DNA from: Cryptomeria japonica
Taxonomy: Eukaryota > Streptophyta > Pinopsida > Cupressales > Cupressaceae
Direction of reading: 5' to 3'
Assembly: GCF_030272615.1 (NCBI RefSeq)
Contig: NC_081408.1
Span: 609,243,673-609,307,672 of the forward strand
DNA: 64,000 bases
This document shows, in pieces, positions 1 through 13,754 of this stretch (positions are counted from its first letter, which is position 1; every line of letters starts with the position of its first letter). The notes under the pieces were generated by a model. The model was not told the origin of the DNA, made no database searches, and was given only the letters and a program-made list of their open reading frames with translations. Both the position numbers and the translations under genes were made by a program.

Positions 1-1690
1 AAAGGCATGTATATAAGGTGGAAGAGATAGAAGTGAAAGAGATAAATATATAAGAAATGATATATAATATAATATATAATAATTTATAATATTAAAATAT
101 TGCATATAATAATAAGTATAAATTATATTATATATTTTTCAAATAAAATAAAATTTAATTGAATAATAATTTAATATAAAAATTAAATATATAACATTTA
201 ACTATATGATATTATTATATCAAGATTTGATTCTTTTTTAAATGGAGCATCTCAATATTATATAATTTTATTTTATTATATTAAAATGGTTAACAAAACT
301 ATTTTTTAAATTGTATCAGTTTAATATAGTTTATTTTATTTTTAATCATTTACTTGAATTATCGTTTTAATTTTTCAAATTTAATTTATTTAAGAATTTC
401 ACTATATTTATGTTCAATTTTTTAATTAAAAATTATTATTTAATATTGAATTTATCTTTCAATTAATGTTATTCTTGTTTGTAATATCAATACTTTATAT
501 TCTTATACTTTATAAAATTTAAATTTAGATTAAGAATAAGAAAATAAAGTAATGATATTACAAACAAGAATAATGTTAATTTAATGATTCCAATAAAAAG
601 AAACATTAATTCAATGATAAATTTAATATTAACAAATAATTTTTTATCATAAAATTAAACATAAATATAGTTAAATTATTAAATAAATGAAATTTGAAAA
701 ATTAAAACTATAATTAAGATTAAAAATAAAATAAACTGTATTAAAACTATTGCATTTTAAATTTGAATTTTTATATTAAAAAATTAGTAAAACCATAGTA
801 AAAAAGCTAATAATACAAAGAAACATATTGTGAAGGTTTAAAAAAATTAAATTTGTTTATGTAATTTTTTTATTATCTTTTGATATCATATAGATAATTT
901 CTAAGATTGTTAAAGTTTTTTAAATTTTTATAATCAATATTTTATAGAATTTTTTTAAAATATAATAATTTTTAAAGAAAATATAATAATAATATGAATT
1001 TTTAATGCTAATTAAATTAATATGAAATTTTAAATTTGGAAAAAGATAATAGAAAAATAAATTTTAATATCAATGATAGTGAAAACAAAATAAAATTATT
1101 TAATATTTTTATTTCAATTATCTAGTTTTTTAAATTAAATTATTTTATATAAATATAAAATTTATCTTTAAAATTATTTTAATAATTATCATGTTAAAAA
1201 ATTGCTTTATAAAATAAAGAAATAAATAAATACAATATAATGAAAATAAATATTTTTTATTATTTTCAAATTTATTTCATGTCTGGCAAGTGTTGAAAGT
1301 GGGTAATAATTGTTTAAATTATTTTAAAGAATGATTTAAATAAACAATATTCAAGTATGGACATTGAGGGTATTTTAAATTATGGTGGAACTCCTTCATG
1401 TAAAATCTAAATTTGAGAAAGTGCAGCCATCGGTGCAGGATGCATGGTAAAAAAAATTATATGATAAATTCTTTTTACATAAAACATTATAACTAATTTT
1501 TCCCCTCATTGTTGATTCTTCAACTATTTTAATTTTAAAGAAAAAAACTAAAAACTCACGAAAATTATACCTGCCAATATAAAAAAAGGTTAATCCACAT
1601 TCATTACAATCATGTCAAGTACTATTAAAAATCAGTTTATTAGATACTGGGCACAACTAACAATAAATAAAAAATGATTATTAATGCTTG
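1..1690. other. AT-rich non-coding stretch, presumed 3' intron of the ankyrin gene
   Basis: Very AT-rich sequence with no coding region I can support on either strand. It lies downstream of the open splice donor at 8475 on the minus strand, so it is probably still intron of the ankyrin gene (inference). Its only clear structure is the long inverted repeat at 306-765, listed separately. The block from about 780 to 1500 shows nothing more than poly-A and poly-T runs. Confidence 0.6.
306..765. repeat. Long imperfect inverted repeat (fold-back structure)
   Basis: The left arm (about 306-515) and right arm (about 545-765) are reverse complements of each other over roughly 200 bp with mismatches and small gaps, separated by a short AT-rich loop near 516-544. 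Matching landmarks are TTATTCTTGTTTGTAATATC near 469-488 against GATATTACAAACAAGAATAA near 553-572, and GTTTATTTTATTTTTAATC near 329-347 against its complement near 717-735. No target duplication or coding capacity is visible. It could be a fold-back or MITE-like element, or a local inverted duplication. A transcript could form a long hairpin. Confidence 0.75.
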
Positions 1691-2056
1691 ACAAGATATC
1701 ATACTTTACCCAAATCCCTTAGTTTGCATCGATACCGTTCCATACAAAATCTAGCTCCAATTTGGCGGATCACGGAAGGCCGTACACATTCTTAATTGAT
1801 CCGCTGAAAAATAGTAGTGGTACAAACACATGGCGGTCCCACAGAAAGTCTTAGTATACGTGGCACAAAGTAATGAGAGGAACTGTGTTTAAATGTTTTT
1901 ATTATTACTTAATTTGTCACCGATATTAGCCAATCGAATAAATTTCCGTCGAAAACTAAAAAGAGTACTATAATATATAAATGCACGTCCTCACACTCCA
2001 TTACTGACTAGCAATTGCACCTTGGTGTGCAATGGGTACACCGAAGAGGTGTAGAT

Positions 2057-2060
<4 letters not shown>
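1690..2060 (+). promoter_or_regulatory. Orphan promoter-like island
   Basis: This block is visibly less AT-rich than its surroundings. It has an ordered set of plus-strand promoter motifs: an ACGTGGCA (G-box/ABRE-like) core at 1858-1865, CCAAT at 1930-1934, and TATATAAA at 1974-1981. About 50 bases after the TATA box an ATG at 2032 opens only 14 codons before a stop, and a large purine tract follows immediately. It may be the severed 5' end of a gene or pseudogene on the strand opposite to the ankyrin gene. The motifs are seen; promoter function is inference. Confidence 0.35.
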
Positions 2061-2930
<870 letters not shown>

Positions 2931-2974
2931 AAAACAAAACCTTAGAATTAGGAAGATAACTAGGACCCATTACC

Positions 2975-3682
2975 AATATTATTGATATATTAATATATAT
3001 CTAGAATTATAAAATTATATATAAATATTTATCTATATTATATATTGATCATATAGTTTATTGGAAGCAGATATTCATTGAAAACTAATCTTAATTCATT
3101 TAAAATATATAAAATTCTATAAAATAATTAATATATTTTAAAATATATATTTAAAATAAAAAAAACAGTACTTTCACATTACATAAATATATTATTGCAT
3201 AGTTTGTTATTATCTGCAATTCTAGAGAATATATTAGATTAAAATAGTTAACAAATGTCCATGTTCTCTCGATTTCTCTCCTATTTGATTTCTAGAGTAT
3301 TTTAGATAGGTAATAATATCTAGAAGATAATATTATTGATATATTAATATATATCTAGAATTATAAAATTATATATAAATATTTATCTATACTATATATT
3401 GATCACGTAATTTATAGGAAGTAGATAATCATTGAAAATAATGTTAATTCATTTAAAATATATAAAATTTTATAAAATAATTAATATATTTTAAAATAAT
3501 TTATTTAAAATTGAAAAATAGTATTTTCACATTACATAAATAGATTTTTTGTATAGTTTGCTATTATCTACAATTCTAGAGAAAAACAATGCTTTATATG
3601 AGATTAAAATTGTTAACAAATATCCATGTGCTCTCAATTTCTCTTTCATTTGATTTCTAGAGTATTTTAGATAGGTAATCCA
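2975..3682. repeat. Tandem duplication, two units of about 354 bp
   Basis: Unit 1 (2975-3328) and unit 2 (3329-3682) align end to end. Both begin AATATTATTGATATATTAAT and both finish with TTTCTAGAGTATTTTAGATA followed by GGTAAT. They differ by scattered substitutions and a short indel near the middle (extra bases around 3585-3597). The copies are AT-rich and have no coding potential. Confidence 0.85.
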
Positions 3683-4500
3683 AATGGATGTGGCATTTAA
3701 CTATCAACTTCAAAAAATTGAATAGAAAATGTATAATTTCTAGAGGTGATAAGAACTAAACCAATCAATTTACAATGTAGATTTACTCCCATGGGAATGC
3801 ATTGCAACTACACCATTGATGTGGTCTGCACATCCACTTGCAAAGAGAAGAATCGGGCAACACCATTAAACACTTGATCTGAATCAAAGAGAAGAAAGAA
3901 GATTTTGAATTGTGGAATCAATTGACATTACATTCTGGCATCCCGAATTCAATATATAATTTTGAAGATTGTACTTGATCCACAAATTTTGTTGAGTGAT
4001 GATTCTCATCTCCACAAGAACCAAATTGAAATTTCTCAATGTGAAACAATATACCTCATTGATATACTTATTTTGATACATTTAAATGAATCATATAGCA
4101 TACCAAGATGAAATAAAAATACAAATAAATTTTTTAAAATAAAAATATACTCCATTCAACTCACTCAAGATCTATTAATAAATATATTTTTAAAATAATA
4201 ATATAAACAATATTCATTAAAAAAACTATAGACTATGATTAAATGTTTGACTTATCTATGTTTTGAAACAATTGTTACTAAATAATTTGCCTTGCCCTAT
4301 TAGCAAGATTTTTATTTTTAATAAAATTCTAGCTTACTGATTCAAGGGTAATCAAAGTTTTTTGTAAGTTAAATTAAAGTTTAACGGCCTCTCATTTAAG
4401 ATTTAAGAGAAAAGTAGACTATATAGAATTATAATTTGGTGGCCTTTGATGTACATCTATATCAAATGCTTGTTTCTCATTATAAATTTAATATCATTTT
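3683..4500. other. No feature seen
   Basis: AT-rich sequence. A 65-codon open frame on the minus strand near 3884-4081 has no recognisable motif and no splice context that I can support, so I do not call it a gene. Confidence 0.5.
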
Positions 4501-4910
4501 GAGTTGACCATTATAACGTGTAGTTTAAATACGGTAGTGGGTGCACAGTGCAGTGGGTCCCAATCATGGGAGTGAAAAGGAGAACCGGCCTTCATGTGCA
4601 ATTTATTTGATATGAACTGTGTTGTCATAATAGAGCCCGCCTTCCATTGTAAATGAGGAGTCGTGCCAAATCGAAAAGAAGCTACGAGATGCCTGCCGAG
4701 AAGCTATGAGATGCCTGCTGGAAAGCGGTAGCAGAGATAAGACCGACCGACAGGTAGTATCAGAGCGTTTGACGGAGAGGAGCGAATCGATGGTCCCAAA
4801 CAATTTAATGGTCTTGCACCCCTTTTCAACAGAGCACAACCATCGATTTAACAAGTTAGCTTCCATAACTTCATATAAGGAACACATTCGGTGTAAAAAA
4901 CAGCTTAATT
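4500..4910. other. GC-richer island with a 23 bp tandem duplication
   Basis: A roughly 400 bp block that stands out from very AT-rich flanks. It contains two adjacent copies of AGAAGCTA(C/T)GAGATGCCTG at about 4677-4722 and several CpG sites (for example around 4740-4790). Open frames of 94 and 69 codons overlap here on opposite strands, but neither has a recognisable domain. It may be a remnant of a gene or promoter. The identity is unknown. Confidence 0.35.
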
Positions 4911-7880
4911 TTTAAAAAAAATAAAATAAATAAACCCCAGCAAAAAATGAAACAGCCAATGATTGATCAAAAAATTAATAATTTTTAAAACAGTTTAATA
5001 AGAACAAAAATAAAACTTTGAGATAAGATTAAATTTTTCAATTTGCACAGTTACCAAAGCAAGTTAATGCTGGAGGTGAAAACATTAGTTCCCTACTTAA
5101 GGCAGGGACTAACAATGAAGCGGCCCGAAGAAGAGGATAAGGATTTTGATCCACAATATCAACTTATTTATTCTATACTAGTATTAAACATCAATCTTCA
5201 TAGTCATCCTAAATTTGAGAAAGGCTCTTGAGCTTCAACCCTAGCATAAATTGCCCTATTATGATTCTTAACACCACCTAAGTTTTCTTTACATTAAGCA
5301 CTATGTAAATACTTTATATGTACCAAGACTAAATTTGGGTTTAGATAAAATCACATGATTACAATAATATTTTTGGCTTCTAAAGATTATAACAATGTCT
5401 CAAACACACAAATTATCATGATTTCATCTCTTTTTTTTCTTTTTCTTTTTTAATTTTATGATTCTTTGTACAATTTTAGAAATCAATTATTAAGCCTCCG
5501 TCACCTCCTAAAAAAAAGTTCACATTCCAATGTGTATAAAACTCTTATCATTTTAATTTGGCATAATTCAATTTACATCATTCATTACATATTTTAATTG
5601 ATTTATTTATCCAACTTATTTAAATATCTAAAATTCAAATTACATATTTTTAGTGTGTGCTCTTATCTCTATGCTATGACACTATATTGTGGAATTTGTT
5701 GAAATTGGATGAGATTTCTTGATCATGCAAACTATTCTAATCATGAGTTGTACATGATACAAGCTATAATTTTTTCTTCCTCCCATGGACTCATTTTCAA
5801 TGTTGCTTAAGTTATTCGTTTTATCTTAGTGATACTAAAATCGTGTTGTTATAATGTTTTAAAATATTTGTGAAAGACATGCTCTAATTTATTAATTCTA
5901 ACTACAATTTTTTTTATATGTCACCTTTATAATTTTATATCGTATTCAATCAATTTTTTTAAATGATAAGAACTATAACTTGATGCACCATTTCGTCTCA
6001 CATTTTATTTGAATTTAAATTGTGTTTTATTATCATATTTTACCATGGATATTTTCTCCTTCAATGGTTAATCCACTTAAAAATATAGACATCTTTTTAT
6101 GATTGCGTTGCCTTATTTTAAGTATTTTATTTTTATATCCAATAAAATATTTTGATTTTAATTTAACTAAAGAGAATTCAAAGGAATCCATTTAAGTAAA
6201 AGTAAATAAATTCAAAATATGTGATAAGTTGTAGAACCTATAAGATGGTAATATAATCAAATTATGGTTTTAGCTTGGTGCAATAGGCTAAATTCATCTA
6301 ACTCAAATTTTCAAAGTATAAACTGAAGTTACCTTGCACAAACTCAAAATTCTAATTTCAAGAGTGTTTTAGATCACTTTGATTTCATAAGGCTACCTAA
6401 ATAAAAGATAGAGGATGTCTTAATTTTCAAGAATCGAGAATGATGTACTTAACATGCTATAGATAGATGGAAAAACTATGCTAGCTACTATCTAACTTAG
6501 TATTTGAGATATTTAAGAAGAAAGGAAAATAACACCAATTTTGCCTTCTTAAGTATGTATCTATCATTTTAGTTGGAATAAAAAAATTATATTGTATGAA
6601 GATCAAATTAAGCTAGAGAATTTGGAGAAGTATTAAAAATCTCTAGAGGTGTAATCCAATACTAATGAGTGTATAGATGAATAAAAGTTTCTATTCATGC
6701 ACAAGAATGAATCAATATGATCATTCTTGTACATCATTTAATAGGGAGTTATATGATAACACTTTGATGATAAACCCCACAGTGTACACTTGAGATTTTT
6801 TGTAGCAAATGGTAAAGACAAAGCTTTATCTAATTCAATATGATTAGTTTGTGAAGCTCATATGACATAACATCTAACAAGACTGGGGCACAATTATATA
6901 ATTTTTAATTTAAAAAATATATTCATTAAAATAAATTGATTTCTTTAATATCTTACATTATCAAATAAGTATTAAGTGATTTTATCAAATACCCTTAGAA
7001 GGGTTCTACCTCATCGATATCAAGAATGTGTATGGTGTTGTTAATAGATCCTTGTCTATAGATGTTAAGGAGAATAAAATAATTCTAAACCTCTTATTTT
7101 TAAAAATGAAATAAATAAAATACCATTGTAAACAACTAAAAGAACTAACTATGACCATTTTTCCTATCAATGGATACAATTTTTTTTTTTATTGAAATCA
7201 TATCCAAAGATTTTTCCTATTAATAATACACATTAAATGATTTGAAAAGAAGTTTAACATGCACTAAAAGACATGGGGTGTATTGTAGTTTAGATTCCAA
7301 TAAAATTATATGCATATTAATGAAAATGTTTTCTTATAACAACAAATGTCAAAATTAGTAAAACAATAATAAGATAACACGACTAAGTTAGAGGTGGTTT
7401 TCATATTCAATAGCCTTAAAAAGCATGCTAAATAGTATCGACAATTATCTTAGTATACAAAAATTTTGGGCATTGACTATTAAGAGGATGGAAATAATAT
7501 TTGCTCTAGCTTAATTGTAGGAAAGAAGACTAATACTTCTTATGAAATATGTGAATTTCATATTAGAGTATCTCTATCGTATAATAATTATTTTTTTCCT
7601 TGTTTTCTCACCTAATTCAATTAAAATATATGCTATAATTATTTTTTCCATGATTTTTAACTCGATTCAATGAACAAACTTGGATTCAACTTTGTCTTGT
7701 TAAATGATAAGTGAAATTGTAGTTTTTGTATAGTTGGATTTGACATGTATGATATTATGTGACAAAATTTTAACACCTATGCTCTAACATGCTTAATACA
7801 TGTTTAAATCTATGGTCCATGATCTTGAAGATGATGAACAAAGATGGTCAAAGATTAGACAAGATGGCTAAGAAATAAGA
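4911..7880. other. AT-rich non-coding stretch
   Basis: I see no gene, LTR, transposase motif or RNA gene here on either strand. The only local structure is a short near-perfect hairpin at about 6699-6735, where GCACAAGAATGA pairs with TCATTCTTGTAC. It is presumably intron of the ankyrin gene. Confidence 0.5.
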
Positions 7881-7889
7881 AATACCATT

Positions 7890-8450
7890 TAACTTATAGC
7901 AAGAATTATTCCATACCATATTTGCATTCCATCACAAAAAACAATGCTAAAAATGACTATTCAAAATAAATGAAAAAAATTAGCAGAAACTATTCACATA
8001 AATTATAAGAGTGATAAACCTTTTAAATAAATAATAATACCCACCAAATTATAAAACAAAGAAAAACACTATATATATATACAAGTTGAATGGAAGAAGC
8101 ACAATAACATTGAAACCCAAGACAACTTAATGATATTAGCACCTTAAAAAACTATTGAAAGGAGACGACACAAGTGTTTGTTTATTATTTTTATACATTG
8201 CCATAAATTTAGAAAATATATATGTTAGAAATTTATAATTCTTTCGTTTAGTGAATAAATCCTCAAGTTCTTAGAATAGACCAGTATGAAAAAATAAATA
8301 TCTTTTAACTTATAACAAAACAAGAATTATTCCATCCATATTTACATTCCGTCACAAAAAACCAATGATAAAAGTGACTATTCAAAATAAATGAAAAATA
8401 TAAGTTATAAAAAATATTCACATTAATTGTAAGAGTAATAGACATCACAT
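7890..8450. repeat. Direct repeat next to the exon 2 donor
   Basis: A stretch of about 140 bp at 7890-8022 recurs at about 8300-8447. The repeats share TTTAACTTATA, AAGAATTATTCCAT and TGACTATTCAAAATAAATGA, and lie about 410 bp apart. The second copy ends some 25 bases from the splice donor of the ankyrin exon at 8476. Both copies are intronic if the gene model is right. Confidence 0.75.
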
Positions 8451-8475
8451 TAAAAAGACAAAATTAATGACTTAC

Positions 8476-8996
8476 CTGATGGAAAAGTGGCTCATCTTTC
8501 TCCATGTTTCTTACTGCTATGTCCAATGCTGTTTCTCCCTCATCGTCACGATCATTAATCAACCTTTTTGATGATGCAGCTACAAGACAATGCAATAGTG
8601 GTGTGATAACATCTGAATTCATGTCAAATATTTGCTCTGCATTCATGATAGCTAGGTGAAGAGCGTTTCTTCCCTTATCATCTACCAATTCTATAGAATC
8701 TTCACAATACTCTAATATGGTTTTCACCATTTCCACACTCCCCTCCTTCACTGCTATATGAAGAGCACACTCTGATTTCTTGTCAAATTTGTAACATAAT
8801 GATCTGTCCTTATCCAAAAGCTTTCTGGCAATCTTTATATTTTCTTTGACATGCCTTGTTTGCAACCAAGAATGAAATGGTGGAACAAGCTCCTTCAATG
8901 GGGGTATTAATGCAGCAATGTGTAATGTTGTCCGACCAACATCATCTACTTCTGAAACAAGAATGGGTTTGTGCTCCAAAATAATATCAATTATGT
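8476..8996 (-). CDS. Ankyrin-repeat protein (ACD6/ITN1-like), second main exon
   Basis: This 521-base exon continues the protein begun at 50607. Splicing after minus-strand TTTTGTACAG puts the first exon base at 8996. With one base carried over from exon 1 the reading is D-I-I-D-I-I-L-E-H, which completes a 33-residue ankyrin repeat started 41 kb away. It encodes about residues 168-341. Ankyrin repeats are recognisable by TTLHIAAL, CALHIAVKEG, NALHLAIMN and TALDIAVRN. The exon ends at CAG followed by GTAAGT at 8475-8470, phase 0, and an in-frame stop comes within four codons if it is not spliced, so another exon must follow. In the ACD6/ITN1 family that exon carries a membrane-spanning PGG domain, which is not visible in this window. 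The family acts at membranes in defence, cell death and salt responses. The exact function here is unknown. No stops or frameshifts are present. Confidence 0.88.
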
Positions 8997-9552
8997 CTGT
9001 ACAAAATGCATAAAATAATTTACTATAAGTTAAATCTCATTGAATCAATTCTATGCTACAATAATAAATTAGAAGAGAAAAATATAACATCTTAAAATAA
9101 AATTATAAAAATAAACAACACAATCAATTTATATATTATAGGGAATTCAAATCTAAAATCTAATTATATTAAAGTAAAAAAATATAGCATGATAGTTTTA
9201 ATTTTGTGGTAAATGAAATCATATTTTATTAGGGTATATTTTATTTTTTCAAAATTAGTATTATATTTTCATAAAAAAATAATTTTAATTAATCTATTTA
9301 ATTAAGTTAATTTATATTAATAGTTTTTGAAAGGAGACTATTATAATAACCAATTTATTCTAATTTTAAAATTTGATACATAATATGAACCAATAAAAAT
9401 TAATTTTCATAAAATATTTATAATATTTCAAAAGATATTCCTATAAATTTAAATTACAATAATACATTTCATTGAAATGTATTCTTTAAAATATTGACAT
9501 ATCTTATATAAATCAATTACATTTATTTATTTTAATTAAATACCCCACCAAA

Positions 9553-9556
<4 letters not shown>

Positions 9557-9586
<30 letters not shown>
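9557..9586. repeat. (AT)n microsatellite
   Basis: About 15 AT units followed by GTGTG, within AT-rich intron sequence. A similar (AT)n run occurs at 10205-10235. Nothing else is evident between 9000 and 10450. Confidence 0.9.
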
Positions 9587-9592
<6 letters not shown>

Positions 9593-10198
9593 TAATTAAA
9601 ACTCTCATTAATTTTCATTAAAATATTCATCATATTTATTTGATTTAACTTAGTTAAATATTTAAAATTTCTTTGTGATTTTATACAAATATTTGTATAG
9701 TTACATATGTAATAAGAGTACAATACAATTTTTTAAATAATATGCATTTATTAATATTTAAATTTATTAATTTATTTTTTTAAAATATAATAATATTATT
9801 GTGTTACTATTTCATATTTACTTATTCAAATCATTAAGGATAAAAGCACATACCTTGTCTTTGTACTTTTTCATTTTATAGCTAACTTTTGATACTAATG
9901 TAAATGTATCTTAATGTATCTTGTCCTTTGGAATAGACAATGCTTTAACCTTTAGAATCTATTTCAAATCTCACATTTGTCACTTTTGAAGCCAATCTTT
10001 TGGAATATAACAATTACAATGTCAACCCACAAGTCAAGACATTATAAGTTGATTATCTAGGGTCTTGTATTTATAAATAGTCTTAGGCCATCAGTGCACA
10101 TCGAAATATCATAAAAAACAAATTTAGAAATCCATATCAAAAAAGCATAGAGCATCTATATAAATATTACATCAACACAGACATCATAGGAACTCATT

Positions 10199-10204
<6 letters not shown>

Positions 10205-10235
<31 letters not shown>
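10205..10235. repeat. (AT)n microsatellite
   Basis: About 15 AT units preceded by a run of T. No associated coding sequence. Confidence 0.9.
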
Positions 10236-10238
<3 letters not shown>

Positions 10239-10449
10239 AAAGAGGTTTGACTCATTATCAAAGAATTCATAACCTTCCCTCTACATATGTATCTAGCTAG
10301 ATAGCACTTTTCAACACAACCCCTATTTTAGACAAGGATATAGATATGTATCATAACATGAATTACATACCCTGCAACTTCTTTTTATTATATGATTTCG
10401 CTTATTTTAGTGTTTGCTAAATATAAAATTTAAGGAACTTGTTTTATCC

Positions 10450-13400
10450 TTCTTTAGCTTATAACTAACTTGTTGATAATCACAACTTAGACATGGGATT
10501 GCCTCTACACATCATAGCATAAGCCTCTTACTCTACCTTATAAGGTAGTTGAGAGTCAAGAACCAATTGAAATGTGATTGACCTACTCTCATCCTCCCAT
10601 CCAAACTCAAATTCTCTCCCACCTATTTATAGAGCCTCATCATTAAATTTTACGCTTTCCTCACATCTAGTAAGGATATCTTTAATGAATTTTGCCACCA
10701 AAATTAATATTTATCTTCTACATTTCTAATAGTTACTAAGCAAAAACATTACTAGAAACCTCTTTATGAGCCCATCTTCGTCCACTTGTGCTTATAAGAA
10801 CACTTTTTGTAAAGCTTACACTAATCAAGTGTCGTGTTTTCCATGCATCCTCCAAGCTACTTGTAGGTGAATTATCAAGGAGAATAGATCAATTCACACT
10901 AGAAACATCTTGAGTTATAGGTTCCTCTTTCTTTCCTTTATTAATGTGTGTGTGTTACTTGCATACGTTTCTTGCTTCCTATCTTGTTTGTTTTCCATTT
11001 ACTTTATAATTCAAGACATCAAACCCTCATTCACACTTGTTGAGTGTACTTATGTATTAGATCACTTTCTAAACCTTTTCCATCAAACCATTTTCATTAT
11101 CTTCCATATCTTTTGTCTTTATCTTCTTTGTTCACCTATCATATTTTTTTACACAACCTAATCTAGCTTTTACCCTCAACTTTCAATCTATTTTGATCAT
11201 AATTTTTCAACCTTACCGCTATCATATATATATGTACATAAACTATCATATTTCTACATGGATATCTTTAGGAAATATGCAAAAGGGAGTTGATTGAGGA
11301 ATACTGCCCCTCAAAACCTTAATTTTGCGAGGTTGAAAGTGGTTTATACTGATATGTATGAGTATTTAGGTCTCATAGTATAAAATAAGAAGTATTTATA
11401 TGACATAAAAAAGCTTCACAAAAAAATATTAGGGTATTTAAAGTAGTTGTTTCCAAACTCACCCCCTTTCAGAAATTTTCCATCTAAATGGGGCTAGCCT
11501 CACATTCTTAAAGGATAAATCTAGAGACTTATATATTTATGCACATTTCTATATGAGCATTCTAATGTTTCTACAACTATCACATCTAGTTTACCAAAAA
11601 TAAGTTCTATTTTACTTTTTTATTTACTAGGTCCTAATTTTATTTATTGTTTTTTTAATATTTCAACCCTAATTTATGGTAGCTTAAGAAATGTTTAAAT
11701 ATAATTTAAATTTGAGATAAATTCACGAAAAATATCTCATAGATCTTCCCTAGAAATTTCAAGTCACTTGGATCAATTTCCAAACTTGCCTCTTTTGTGA
11801 CATCCCCCTTCTAGTGGTGTTAGTTCCCGTTTATCAAAATATAACATTGATAGTCACCATTTTCACCAAGAACCATTGTCCTACCTATATATATTTTTTA
11901 TAGCATCATATTAGTCAAATTTTAGGTGCATCCCGTTCAAATGTTGAATTTTTTCTTTAAATATTTTCATTGCTTGGTTCTTATACTTCTTTATATTATG
12001 ATAGATCTAATTACTTTCAACGTAGTGTATTCTAATAAAATTTTGACCTTATTCTTGTTTAATATTGATTATAAATATTTAAAAAATGTAAAACTTCTTA
12101 AAAACATAATTGGGAGGTTAGGATTAGTCTTTGTTCTTTTATTTGTTGAAATAGTTACCATGCAACCCTATGTTTAGATTAGAAACTTTGTCCTTTTCCT
12201 TGATTTATTTTATGAAATTTCTCATGTTTTTTTCTTTCACCCCTCTAAATATTTTATTTCATATCTCTATCCATTATCACTTATCTCAAACCCATATTAT
12301 TCCTCCATCCATACCATCTCCTATACTCTACGACCCAAAATCTCTTTCCATTGTACCTAGCCTTTTTATATCCTTACCCCTATTTTAAACACATTATCAA
12401 AACTTTAAAACACCAATTTTGACCATCTAAACACCCTTATATACATTTGGGACACCTATTTTTCCTCATTTTACCCTATCTCACTTTTTACCTTCACAAC
12501 AACATTCCAAAACTTTACATAAATGTCCCTTGATCTAACTATAATTAACACTATTTACACTCTTTTAGTGTCCTCCCATTCTTAATAGTTCATTCCTTTA
12601 ATTTATCTTTCAAAAATAATTGGACACTCGATCCCATCTTCCCCTAGTTTCACATTAATATATTAGTCTCTAGCATCATTGAATTTTCTTAACTAATTCC
12701 ATGACATCTGACTCTCCTCATTGTCACTTATAATTTCCTTAATTTAATTCTTAATCACTCTTCTATACTAACTTATCTTTTCACTTTCTTCAATAATTAC
12801 TTTTCTTTTTATTATGATAGCATTTTTCATTATCATACTCAATAGGATTCCTTCCCTTTTTAGTAAGTATTTTCCATGTATCAATCTTCCATGATCCATC
12901 TCGCCTCCTCCCAAAAATTTTAGTTTTTATCTATAAACTATGATAGTGATCCATATTATCCTCCCCTCATCCCTAAAAAATATCCCTTAATGATGGACAA
13001 CACTTTTATCCTCTCCCTAGCCTTGCTAATGGTCCACTTCTCATTAGTGATGATTGAGAACCTTGTAGCTTTCTTAATGACCACTCTTTCAATGTTATTA
13101 GTAAATCTTCCCAACATCATGATGTGGAGCTACCATTTGCTATAATATATTCAATTCCCCTTTGTGTTCTAATTTCTTTAACACCACACTCTTTAGAAAT
13201 TACATAAGATACATATTTTTCATATATTGACTCTTAGGCTTCTTTTACCCCTTGTTATTCTATATCTAAGATTTTCTCCTTTTGATAGGGATTCTCCATA
13301 ATGTGAACCTAATTAGTTTATTCCCTTTTGAATACCATTGATTAGTATTCCTTCTCATTATAGTACAATAATTAAGACATAATTATATATCCTTATTATG

Positions 13401-13450
13401 ATTCTTTACCTCCTTATGTTGTATCCTCATTTATTATTTATCCACCAATA
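10450..13450. other. Pyrimidine-skewed intron block, no gene recognised
   Basis: For about 3 kb the plus strand is rich in C and T and poor in G, clearly unlike the flanks. It contains short plus-strand open frames (for example 10910-11161, 11926-12177 and 12170-12388), all leucine, phenylalanine, isoleucine and serine rich as expected from composition alone. A perfect 16 bp palindrome, CTACCTTATAAGGTAG, lies at 10533-10548. I see no LTR ends, transposase or polymerase motifs. It may be an old, unrecognisable element or simple compositional drift. Confidence 0.45.
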
Positions 13451-13754
13451 TAATGGTTGCATCTATACTTCAAGTTGAGGCATTTCGATAGATGGGAAGA
13501 CTTTAGCATTTGGGCATTTTTTAAGAATATATTGATAATTATTGTAGAAACAAATTTTGCAATCATTTGCACTAAAAATGTATTGAAATGATATGTTTGA
13601 ATAAAATATTCAGTTACAACAAGTGTTCCATATGAAAATCTATTATATGTACTATGGTCGTTCCCAATATTAAAATTCAATTCAATGAATAAGTAGTATG
13701 GGTATTTTAAATCTAAGAGTTTTATATGAATATTTAAGCTAAGGTTCATTACAA

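Noticed and set aside
3884-4081. 65-codon minus-strand frame as a gene or exon
   Set aside because: No motif, AT-rich context and no splice support.
4603-4915. Overlapping frames of 94 and 69 codons on opposite strands, considered as the missing ankyrin exon
   Set aside because: No membrane segments, PGG motif or convincing acceptor in the right phase.
6699-6735. Short hairpin as a microRNA precursor or terminator
   Set aside because: The 12-base stem is too short for a plant microRNA precursor and terminators of this kind are bacterial.
8476-8979. Treating the 8.5-9.0 kb ankyrin frame as a separate small gene starting at TTG
   Set aside because: The upstream acceptor and phase join it exactly to the exon at 50106, and the frame before the TTG continues as ankyrin sequence to the splice site.
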